From positions 1 to 5,166 of the forward strand of contig DAHUYY010000146.1 of the NCBI GenBank assembly GCA_027306845.1: a stretch of DNA of 5,166 nucleotides, given 5' to 3'. Shown one piece after another: positions 1 to 5,166 of the stretch. The notes beneath the pieces were generated by a model that made no database searches, was not told the DNA's origin, and saw nothing but the letters and a program-made list of their open reading frames with translations. Made by a program: the position numbers and the translations under genes. How positions within the stretch are numbered: the stretch's first letter is position 1; each line of letters opens with the position of its first letter. Source of the DNA: Vulcanimicrobiota bacterium. GTDB taxonomy: Bacteria; Vulcanimicrobiota; Vulcanimicrobiia; Vulcanimicrobiales; Vulcanimicrobiaceae.

Positions 1-1
1 G

Positions 2-946
2 CGCGGCCGCGTCGCCGATGGAATAAGTTCTCCGGGATGGGGATGGGCATGGCCCGCCAATCGACGGACGCTCTACAATCGTGCCTCTGCGGACCCCGCC
101 GGCGTTCCGTGGAGCGATCGCAAAAAATATATCTGGTGGGACGCAGAGAAGCAGGAATGGACCGGCGACGATGTCCCCGATTTCCCGAAGGGGAAGAACC
201 CCGCGACTCCCGCACGCGCCGGGGCAAGCGGCATCGAGGCGCACTCCGGTGCCGACCCGTTCATTATGAACCTCGACGGGCGCGGGCAGCTCTTCGTTGC
301 GGGTGCGCTCGTCGACGCTCCGCTCCCGGTGCATTACGAGCCGCTGCAATCGGTCATCGAGAACCCACTCTACCCGCAACAGAGTAATCCGTCGCTGCGT
401 GAATGGAAACGCGACGATAACCGCTACAACCGGGCGATCGACCCCGATTTCCCGTACGTGCTTACGACCTATCGAATAACGGAGATGTCGGGAATCATGA
501 CGCGCTACATTCCGTGGCTTGCAGAGCTGCAGCCCGAGGCGTTCTGCGAGATCGATCCCGAACTCGCCGTCGAGAAGGGCATCGCCAACGGCAGTTACGT
601 CACGATATCGACGGCGCTCGGCGAGATGGAGGCGCGCGCATTGGTAAGCGGACGAATGCAACCGCTACGCATGGGAAAGGGGCGGCGCATTCATCAAATC
701 GGAATTCCGTATAATTACGGACGCATGGTCGGTTTTGCGCGCGGCGATTCACCCGGAGGGCTCATCGCGCTTTCGATGGATCCAAACGTCTCCATCCACG
801 AAGCAAAGTCGCTCACCTGTTCTATTCGCCCCGGGCGACGGGCGACGCATGCGGCGGGAACGATCGAGGCTCCGGTTCCCGATGCGCAACGGCGCGCCTT
901 CGGGGCCGGAGCGGCACACGGAATTGACGCGGGAGAGAGACGATAA
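2..946 (+). CDS. fdhA: Formate dehydrogenase catalytic (alpha) subunit, C-terminal part, 5'-truncated by window edge
   Basis: The frame is open from the first bases of the window, so the 314 visible residues are the C-terminal part of a longer protein. An ATG at 266 is internal and is not the start. The stretch WGWAWPANRRTLYNRASADP near the beginning, then PHYEP-like and NPLYPQQSNP segments, PWLAELQPEAFCEI, and the ending DPNVSIHEAKSLTCSIRPGR are characteristic of FdnG/FdoG-type formate dehydrogenase alpha subunits. The second half is the molybdopterin dinucleotide-binding domain. The enzyme oxidises formate to CO2 at a Mo- or W-bisPGD centre. The Tat signal, the first [4Fe-4S] site and the Sec/Cys ligand lie upstream and cannot be judged. 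Two usually His-containing motifs are altered here: TEMSGIMTR at 479-505 and GIPYNYG at 701-721. The stop shares one base with the next start. The symbol is generic; fdnG-like would be equally fair. Family assignment is strong; substrate is inferred from family plus the linked fdhD. Confidence 0.93.
   Translation, partial: RGRVADGISSPGWGWAWPANRRTLYNRASADPAGVPWSDRKKYIWWDAEKQEWTGDDVPDFPKGKNPATPARAGASGIEAHSGADPFIMNLDGRGQLFVAGALVDAPLPVHYEPLQSVIENPLYPQQSNPSLREWKRDDNRYNRAIDPDFPYVLTTYRITEMSGIMTRYIPWLAELQPEAFCEIDPELAVEKGIANGSYVTISTALGEMEARALVSGRMQPLRMGKGRRIHQIGIPYNYGRMVGFARGDSPGGLIALSMDPNVSIHEAKSLTCSIRPGRRATHAAGTIEAPVPDAQRRAFGAGAAHGIDAGERR
931..940 (+). promoter_or_regulatory. Ribosome binding site for the iron-sulphur subunit
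   Basis: The purine run GGGAGAGAGA lies inside the last codons of the catalytic subunit and ends five bases before the ATG at 946. It is the clearest Shine-Dalgarno-like sequence in the operon and supports the 946 start, which also places the first cysteine motif at the expected distance from the N-terminus. Confidence 0.6.
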
Positions 947-1809
947 TGGCCACGGGGTTCTTTACCGACGCGACGCTTTGCATCGGTTGCAAGGCCTGCG
1001 AAGTCGCCTGTAAGCAGTGGAACGAATTACCCTCCGACGGTTTTGAATTCACCGGCAATTCCTACGACAATACCAGCCAACTTTCGGGTACTACCTGGCG
1101 GCACGTCGATTTTGTCGAGCGCGAGTCGATTGACGAGAGCGGAATCACCGCGAGTTGGTCGATGTTGAGCGACGTTTGCAAGCATTGCACGAACGCCGGG
1201 TGTTTGGAGGCCTGCCCGACCGGCGCGATCGTTCGCAATGAATTCGGCAGCGTCTTCGTACAGCCCGATATCTGTAACGGCTGTGGCTATTGCGTGGTCT
1301 CGTGCCCATTCGGCGTTATCGATCTTATCGAAGCGGTCGGTAACGGCGACGACGCTGGAAAATATGCCCTCGCAACCCTGCATGAAGATCGCCTCAACGA
1401 CCGGAAAACCGCGGTTCAAGCAACCGGCGGAGTTGCCGGCAAATGTACGCTCTGTTACGACCGTCAGCGCATCGGTATGGTGCCGGCGTGCGCGAAAGCG
1501 TGCCCAACCGAGTCGATTCAATTCGGTGAAATCGAGGAACTTCGCGAGCGCGCGAAACACCGCGTCGAAACCTTACTCGAGCGCGGCGTCGATGCGCGCC
1601 TCTATGGCGCCGATGATGTCGGCGGCGGCATCGGGGCCCTCAACGCGTTCTTTCTACTCACCGATAGCCCCGAGGCATACAATCTTCCCGTCGAACCGGT
1701 GCTCCCTTCGACGCGACAAGCGATGGGATACGCGGCGGCGGCCGCGGCGGCGCTAGCGCTGGCGACGGTCGGCTGGGCGATCTTTCGCGGTGACGGTACT
1801 GACGCATGA
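946..1809 (+). CDS. fdhB: Formate dehydrogenase iron-sulphur (beta) subunit, four [4Fe-4S] clusters
   Basis: This 287-residue protein is the electron-transfer subunit linking the catalytic subunit to the membrane. Sixteen cysteines in four groups are visible: C12/C15/C18/C22, C78/C81/C86/C90, C110/C113/C116/C120 and C167/C170/C182/C186. That is the full complement for four [4Fe-4S] clusters in an FdnH/FdoH-like protein. Residues 235-247 (FFLLTDSPEAYNL) match the family's conserved region after the clusters. Residues about 260-280 (AMGYAAAAAAALALATVGWAIF region) form one hydrophobic helix, a probable C-terminal membrane anchor as in E. coli FdnH. There is no N-terminal signal, as expected if it is exported as a folded complex with a Tat-bearing partner. 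Odd point: about 46 residues separate C120 from C167, where homologues I remember have about 16, so there is an insertion around 127-162. The ATG shares one base with the upstream stop and the gene overlaps the next start by 4 bases. Confidence 0.95.
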   Translation: MATGFFTDATLCIGCKACEVACKQWNELPSDGFEFTGNSYDNTSQLSGTTWRHVDFVERESIDESGITASWSMLSDVCKHCTNAGCLEACPTGAIVRNEFGSVFVQPDICNGCGYCVVSCPFGVIDLIEAVGNGDDAGKYALATLHEDRLNDRKTAVQATGGVAGKCTLCYDRQRIGMVPACAKACPTESIQFGEIEELRERAKHRVETLLERGVDARLYGADDVGGGIGALNAFFLLTDSPEAYNLPVEPVLPSTRQAMGYAAAAAAALALATVGWAIFRGDGTDA

Positions 1810-2726
1810 AAAGCTACTACGATCGTCCCTTACTCAAAGGACCGCATTGGGGTTCGAACGTCGTGACCTACCTCTTCCTCGGCGGAATCATGGGCGGCCT
1901 CGGCCTCATCTCTTTGCTCTCCGACGATCGGCCGGAGCCGGAGATGAAAAAGTTGCGCAAGGCGACTCGTTACACGGCGTTTGCGTTGGCGGCGATCAAT
2001 CCGCCGATTCTCATCTCTCACCTCGGGCGCCCCGAGCGATTCCTCAATATGCTGCGCATCGTTAAATTCAAATCGCCGATGTCGCTTGGGGTCTGGGGGC
2101 TCGTTCTTTACTCCGGCGCGGCCGGCGCGAATGCGCTGCGCGAGCTCGCCGATGACGGTGTCGTTCCGAGGATGCTGCGGTTTGTCGCCCCGAGCGCAAC
2201 GGTGCCGATTCAGGCGCTCTTGGGAGCCTTCATGGCCGGATATACCGGCGTCCTCATCAGCGCGACGGCGATTCCTCTCTGGGCTGCGGGGAAACGCCAC
2301 ATTCCGGCCTTCTCCGTCTGCTCCGGTGCGGCGAGTGCAAGTGCGCTCGCGACGCTTCTATCGACGCTTCAAGGAAATCACGACGTCATTCCGCGGCTCG
2401 AACGTCTCGAAATGGCCGCAGCGGCACTGGAGATCGCGCTCGTAGCCGATTTTCGCAAACGCGGCGGTGCCGTTACCGCCCCCTTGTTCGAAGGGCGCGT
2501 CGGCAAGCGCCTTCGCGACTTCACCATTATCGGAGGAATCGTGGTGCCGTTTGCCTTGAATGCAATCGGCGGAGCTTTCAAACTCCCGAAATCGATCGAT
2601 GCGCTGCGCAGCATCGCGGCTTCAACTCTAACGCTCGTCGGCGGATACGTATTGCGCGAAAGCCTGATCGAGGCCGGCAAACTCTCTGCAAACGATCCGC
2701 ACGTCGCGTTCAGACAGCCTTCGTGA
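1806..2726 (+). CDS. nrfD: NrfD/PsrC-type membrane subunit of formate dehydrogenase
   Basis: This 306-residue polytopic membrane protein is probably the quinone-interacting subunit that anchors the formate dehydrogenase. About eight hydrophobic segments can be drawn, near residues 18-38, 54-72, 93-112, 128-158 (possibly two), 165-188, 200-215, 238-257 and 266-286. Conserved NrfD-family features are HLGRPERFLNMLR from residue 72, followed by SPMSLG at 90-95, and the C-terminal stretch RESLIEAGKLSANDP. It replaces the cytochrome b556 (FdnI) subunit of E. coli formate dehydrogenase-N; no heme-binding CxxCH is present, as expected for NrfD. The ATG lies in an ATGA overlap with the iron-sulphur gene. 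A good Shine-Dalgarno is lacking; GGTG at 1789-1792 is distant, which fits translational coupling. Quinone reduction, and whether the complex conserves energy, is inferred. The symbol is the family name only; nitrite reduction is not implied. Confidence 0.9.
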   Translation: MKSYYDRPLLKGPHWGSNVVTYLFLGGIMGGLGLISLLSDDRPEPEMKKLRKATRYTAFALAAINPPILISHLGRPERFLNMLRIVKFKSPMSLGVWGLVLYSGAAGANALRELADDGVVPRMLRFVAPSATVPIQALLGAFMAGYTGVLISATAIPLWAAGKRHIPAFSVCSGAASASALATLLSTLQGNHDVIPRLERLEMAAAALEIALVADFRKRGGAVTAPLFEGRVGKRLRDFTIIGGIVVPFALNAIGGAFKLPKSIDALRSIAASTLTLVGGYVLRESLIEAGKLSANDPHVAFRQPS

Positions 2727-3571
2727 ACGAATCCGCGACACGTCCCGGCCGCAGCGCCGACGTGACGACCGTGACGATCGACGAGGGAGTTTTCAGGCAA
2801 CAGGTCGACCGCGTCGCCGTTGAGGAGCCGTTGGAGATTCGCTTGCTTGCCGGAAAGGAGCGGCGCTCGCTCGTGCTGACGATGCGGACGCCGGGGCACG
2901 ATTTCGAACTCGCGGCGGGATTCTTGTTCAACGAAGGCATCGTCAGATCGCGCGACGAGATCGTCGGCATCTCGTACTGCCTCGACGCCGAGATCGACCA
3001 AACGCAGCAGTATAACATCGTGAACGTGGAGTTGCGCGCTCGGTCGCTGCCGGATTTGAGTGCGTATACGCGGCTTTTTTCCGGGTACGGGGCGTGCGGC
3101 ATTTGCGGACGTGAGAGCATCGAGGCATTAGAAGCACGCGGGCTCGATAGTATCGATGATTCGACAACGATCGCCCCCGATCTCCTCTTTGGAATGCCCG
3201 ACCGCATGCGCGCGGCGCAACCGATCTTCGAACGGACCGGTGGTTTACATGCGACCGCACTTTTCAATGCCGCGGGAGAGCTTCTCGTACTTCGCGAGGA
3301 TATCGGTCGCCACAACGCGTTCGATAAAATCGTCGGTGAGGCGTTCCTCGCCGATCGATTGCCGTTGAAGGGACGCATCGCCTTGGTGAGCGGGCGTGCA
3401 AGTTTCGAACTGGTGCAAAAGGCCATCGCCGCGCAGATCCCTATCCTCGCGTCGATCTCCGCCCCCAGCAGCCTCGCCGTCGATCTCAGTAGGCGTTTTG
3501 GAATAACGCTGGTCGGCTTCTTGCGCGGCCACCGAGCAAACGTCTACGCCGCAGAGGAACGCGTTCGCTAA
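2723..3571 (+). CDS. fdhD: FdhD, sulphurtransferase for formate dehydrogenase cofactor activation
   Basis: FdhD moves sulphur from a cysteine desulphurase (IscS in E. coli) to the Mo/W-bisPGD cofactor before its insertion into formate dehydrogenase; without it the enzyme is inactive. It acts in the cytoplasm. The protein is 282 residues, close to the 277 of E. coli FdhD. Diagnostic features are MRTPGHDFELAAGFLFNEGI (54-73), the CGIC pair C125/C128 equivalent to the sulphur-carrying cysteines C121/C124 of E. coli, RTGGLHATALF (171-181), REDIGRHNAFDKIVG (191-205), SGRASFELVQKA (223-234) and SAPSSLAVDL (246-255), ending in TLVGFLRGHRANVY. All key parts look intact. The chosen start is GTG in a GTGA overlap with the nrfD stop; no clear Shine-Dalgarno precedes it, so it probably relies on coupled translation. 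Placement directly behind its client enzyme supports a true formate dehydrogenase role for the operon. Confidence 0.97.
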   Translation: MNESATRPGRSADVTTVTIDEGVFRQQVDRVAVEEPLEIRLLAGKERRSLVLTMRTPGHDFELAAGFLFNEGIVRSRDEIVGISYCLDAEIDQTQQYNIVNVELRARSLPDLSAYTRLFSGYGACGICGRESIEALEARGLDSIDDSTTIAPDLLFGMPDRMRAAQPIFERTGGLHATALFNAAGELLVLREDIGRHNAFDKIVGEAFLADRLPLKGRIALVSGRASFELVQKAIAAQIPILASISAPSSLAVDLSRRFGITLVGFLRGHRANVYAAEERVR

Positions 3572-3621
3572 AGGTGTCCCTCCCCGTATGACACGGCCAC
3601 GCTCTCGGCGAAGAGATTGGT
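3572..3621 (+). other. Short intergenic spacer between fdhD and the GGDEF gene
   Basis: Fifty bases separate the two genes. The only hairpin I can draw is a four-pair stem, CCGT at 3584-3587 with ACGG at 3592-3595, with no following T run, so it is not a credible terminator. No convincing -35/-10 pair is visible. The cyclase gene may be read from the formate dehydrogenase transcript or from a promoter inside fdhD. Confidence 0.5.
3610..3615 (+). promoter_or_regulatory. Possible ribosome binding site for the PAS-GGDEF gene
   Basis: GAAGAG lies six bases before the GTG at 3622. An in-frame TGA at 3589-3591 limits the start to the bases after it, and GTG at 3622 is the first standard start codon there. 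The purine run is a modest match, so this supports but does not prove the start. Confidence 0.4.
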
Positions 3622-4575
3622 GTGGAGCGCAACCGGGAACCCTCGTTCTCCTCCTTCGACCGCGAGCGCCGCTCGCCCGACGCGCTTTGGCCTGCAGTAG
3701 AGGGCGCGCGCTTTCGTTCGTTTTTCGCGCATAACGTCGATTCAATCGCATTTTTGGGGCTTGAAGGCGAGGTTCTTCAGGCGAATTTGATGTTTGAGGA
3801 AATGCTCGAGCTCGCTCCGGACGAAGCGGCATCGATATCTTTCTTCAATTACCTGGAACCGATTGCAGAGGCCGAGGCCCGCGAGGCGTTTAGCCAAACG
3901 CTCATCGGAGAAGCGCAAGAATTCGACAGTCTACTTCGAGCATCGGACGAAATATCGCCGATGCCGGTGCGCATTCGCTTTACTCCGCTTCGCGCCGAGG
4001 ATGAAATGATCGGGGTATCGGCGATCGTCAAAAATATTGCCGCCGAACGTATCGCGCACCAGCACTTGCACAACCTCGCCTTCTACGATCCGCTGACGCG
4101 CTTGCCGAATAGAGCGCTCTTCGGAGATCGCCTGGCGCAAACGATTGCGGGAGCGAAGCGCTATAACCGCCCCTTTGCCTTATCGTTTCTCGATTTAGAC
4201 GGATTTAAGAAAGTGAACGACGTGCACGGACACGCTGCCGGCGATGCCCTCCTTCGTGCGTTCGGCGAGCGTCTCGCCGTGATATTGCGCGAAAGCGACA
4301 CGTTTGCTCGCCTCGGCGGCGACGAGTTTGCCGTCCTACAACAGGTGACGCGCATTCCTGAAGACGCCGCGGTGCTCGCCGAGAAACTTATCGAAGCTCT
4401 TCAAGAACCGTTTCTTATCGACGGCGCGAACCTAAAAGTCGGCTTAAGCATCGGCATCGCAGTCTATCCGTGGCACGGTATCGGCGAATCTTCGCTGCTC
4501 GAAGCTGCAGACAAAGCTCTCTACGAAGCGAAGTCGTCCGGAAAGAACACGTTTCGATTCGCGGGGCCGTTTTAG
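3622..4575 (+). CDS. PAS-GGDEF protein, probable diguanylate cyclase
   Basis: This 317-residue soluble protein probably condenses two GTP into cyclic di-GMP. Residues about 30-140 form a PAS-like sensor domain (FFAHNVDSIAFLGLEGEVLQ near its start). The GGDEF domain runs from about 152 (LAFYDPLTRLPNRALF) to 313. The signature GGDEF is intact at 232-236. D191 (in FLDLDGFK) fits the metal site, and N199 and D208 fit the guanine-contacting pair known from PleD. RESD at 223-226 stands five residues before GGDEF, which is the position of the RxxD product-inhibition site. I see no transmembrane segment, signal peptide or EAL domain, and no heme or flavin ligand can be assigned to the PAS domain. The start is GTG, the first standard start after an in-frame stop at 3589. 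It follows fdhD by 50 bases on the same strand and its stop overlaps the convergent kinase gene. A link to formate metabolism is only positional. Confidence 0.93.
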   Translation: MERNREPSFSSFDRERRSPDALWPAVEGARFRSFFAHNVDSIAFLGLEGEVLQANLMFEEMLELAPDEAASISFFNYLEPIAEAEAREAFSQTLIGEAQEFDSLLRASDEISPMPVRIRFTPLRAEDEMIGVSAIVKNIAAERIAHQHLHNLAFYDPLTRLPNRALFGDRLAQTIAGAKRYNRPFALSFLDLDGFKKVNDVHGHAAGDALLRAFGERLAVILRESDTFARLGGDEFAVLQQVTRIPEDAAVLAEKLIEALQEPFLIDGANLKVGLSIGIAVYPWHGIGESSLLEAADKALYEAKSSGKNTFRFAGPF

Positions 4576-5166
4576 AGCGATCCTGGAGCGCTCCCTCCGA
4601 GCAGGGTATCGAGAACTCTCACCAGTTCGTCCGCGGTCGGCGGCCCCTCGATACGCGCCTGCGGTTGCAGAGCCTCGTCGTTCCCTTCACCGATAGCGAT
4701 GAGCGGAATGCCTCGCTCGCGTAGCATCGTTTGCAGCGCCGTCGCCGCTTCGGTGCCGTCGCGGAGTTGCGTGGAGAGTACCACCGCCCCGACGGGTTCC
4801 CGTTCCAAAAGCGTTTCGATCTCCTCGATTTGGTCCGACATGCGAACGCGATAACCGGCCTCGCGCAGCTCGTCGGCGAGCACCAGGTTTCGCTCCCCCG
4901 CTCCAAGGAGCGCGACGGCGTGCGGGCGCAGGCTCGGTGCGGGAGCGAGCGGCAGGCGCACCGTAACGGTCGTTCCGCGCCCTTCGTCGCTGCTAATCGA
5001 AATCGTCCCGCTATGCAACCGTACGAGCTGCCGAGTAAGGAAGAGGCCGAATCCCGTTCCGGGTATTTTTAGTTTTCGTGCGTTTGAGGCACGCGTAAAA
5101 CGTTCGAACAGCGATGGGATCTCGGATTTCGGGATACCTATTCCATCATCGTGCACGGTTACAACG
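4572..5166 (-). CDS. Sensor histidine kinase, C-terminal part with fused receiver-like domain, 5'-truncated by window edge
   Basis: The reading frame continues to the window edge: before the GTG at 5156 come in-frame codons giving VVT, so the visible protein reads VVTVHDDGIGIP, an uninterrupted ATPase motif, and that GTG is not the start. Numbering from that GTG, residues 3-9 are the N/G1 box (DDGIGIP), 17-20 the F box (FERF) and 33-43 the G2 box (GTGFGLFLTRQ), followed by the closing strands of a HATPase_c domain to about 70. This is the ATP-binding end of a two-component sensor kinase; the phosphoacceptor His domain and any sensor lie outside the window. Residues about 79-188 form an alternating beta/alpha domain that resembles a response regulator receiver but lacks its catalytic residues. 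The gene ends in TAA, four bases into the end of the convergent PAS-GGDEF gene. Its signal and partner cannot be read from this window. Confidence 0.9.
   Translation of the reverse strand, partial: VVTVHDDGIGIPKSEIPSLFERFTRASNARKLKIPGTGFGLFLTRQLVRLHSGTISISSDEGRGTTVTVRLPLAPAPSLRPHAVALLGAGERNLVLADELREAGYRVRMSDQIEEIETLLEREPVGAVVLSTQLRDGTEAATALQTMLRERGIPLIAIGEGNDEALQPQARIEGPPTADELVRVLDTLLGGSAPGSL
4593..4922 (-). other. Degenerate receiver (pseudo-receiver) domain of the histidine kinase
   Basis: Five beta-like stretches (HAVALLGA, YRVRMSD, GAVVLST, IPLIAIG, ARIEGPP) alternate with helices (ERNLVLADELREAG, IEEIETLLERE, EAATALQTMLRER, TADELVRVLDTLL), which is the receiver fold order with a short fourth helix. 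At the acidic pair there is GAGE, at the phosphoacceptor position VVLST has Ser in place of Asp, IAIGEG replaces the usual Thr/Ser-Ala, and EGPP has no Lys before the Pro. The fold assignment is inference from pattern; the missing residues are read directly. Confidence 0.65.

Larger units (their letters stand above)
2..3571 (+). other. Formate dehydrogenase operon with three overlapping gene junctions
   Basis: The catalytic, iron-sulphur, NrfD and FdhD genes run in one direction without gaps. Junctions are TAATG at 944-948 (one shared base), ATGA at 1806-1809 and GTGA at 2723-2726 (four shared bases each). This indicates one transcript and coupled translation that would keep subunit and maturation factor output in step. 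The promoter must lie upstream of the window, because no gene begins after a gap in this stretch. Confidence 0.85.

Noticed and set aside
37..387. Alternative + strand open frame at the window start.
   Set aside because: It is a shifted reading of the formate dehydrogenase gene with an Arg-rich, featureless translation.
266..946. ATG at 266 as the start of a separate 226-residue gene.
   Set aside because: The same frame is open to the window edge and the residues before 266 (WGWAWPANRR, YNRASADP) are typical of the same formate dehydrogenase subunit, so this is an internal Met.
1027..1560. Antisense open frame of 177 codons opposite the iron-sulphur subunit gene.
   Set aside because: The + strand frame has all sixteen cluster cysteines and is clearly the coding one; the antisense translation shows no recognisable motif.
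2710..3426. Long antisense open frame (238 codons) opposite fdhD, and a 207-codon frame opposite the end of nrfD (2378-3001).
   Set aside because: Both lie fully opposite well-recognised genes, have low-complexity Ser/Arg-rich translations and match no family I know. They are by-products of the GC-rich codon use of the real genes.
3588..3590. ATG at 3588 in the spacer as a possible start for the cyclase or a small gene.
   Set aside because: It is not in the cyclase frame, and the short Arg-rich frame it opens overlaps the cyclase gene and shows no recognisable feature.
4575..4594. Inverted repeat near the convergent junction: GAGCG at 4575-4579 with CGCTC at 4589-4593, and palindrome GGAGCGCTCC at 4585-4594, considered as a terminator.
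   Set aside because: The stem is only five pairs, there is no T run on either side, and the bases are coding for the end of the kinase protein.
5154..5156. GTG at 5156 (- strand) as the start of the kinase-related protein.
   Set aside because: It falls inside the ATPase N/G1 motif, and in-frame codons giving VVT continue to the window edge. The gene is simply cut.

Overview
This window is GC-rich (about 60 percent by eye) bacterial chromosomal DNA with almost no non-coding space. It holds the 3' part of a membrane-bound formate dehydrogenase operon on the + strand, then a PAS-GGDEF signalling gene on the + strand, then the 3' part of a sensor histidine kinase gene on the - strand. I cannot name the organism. 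The formate dehydrogenase subunits resemble, from memory, the set found in actinobacteria and other soil phyla. A lineage such as Eremiobacterota is possible but is only a guess. I see no mobile elements, CRISPR arrays, tRNAs, rRNAs or significant repeats.

Region 1 (2-3571) is a tightly packed operon of four genes: the C-terminal 314 residues of the molybdopterin catalytic subunit, a four-cluster iron-sulphur subunit with a C-terminal membrane anchor, an NrfD-type membrane subunit, and FdhD, the sulphurtransferase that activates the molybdenum cofactor. Each stop codon overlaps the next start (TAATG, ATGA, GTGA), so the genes are probably translationally coupled. The expected electron path is formate to Mo/W-bisPGD, through the [4Fe-4S] clusters, to NrfD and the quinone pool, with FdhD needed to make the catalytic subunit active.

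Region 2 (3572-4575) has a 50-base gap with no convincing terminator or promoter, then a soluble PAS-GGDEF protein with an intact GGDEF motif and an intact RxxD inhibitory site, so probably an active, feedback-controlled diguanylate cyclase.

Region 3 (4572-5166, - strand) is convergent and overlaps the cyclase gene by 4 bases. It encodes the end of a histidine kinase ATPase domain followed by a receiver-like domain that lacks the usual phosphorylation residues.

No clearly new system is visible. The points most worth a second look are the degenerate receiver fused to the kinase, the loss of usual histidines in the cofactor-binding domain of the catalytic subunit, and an insertion of about 30 residues in the iron-sulphur subunit.
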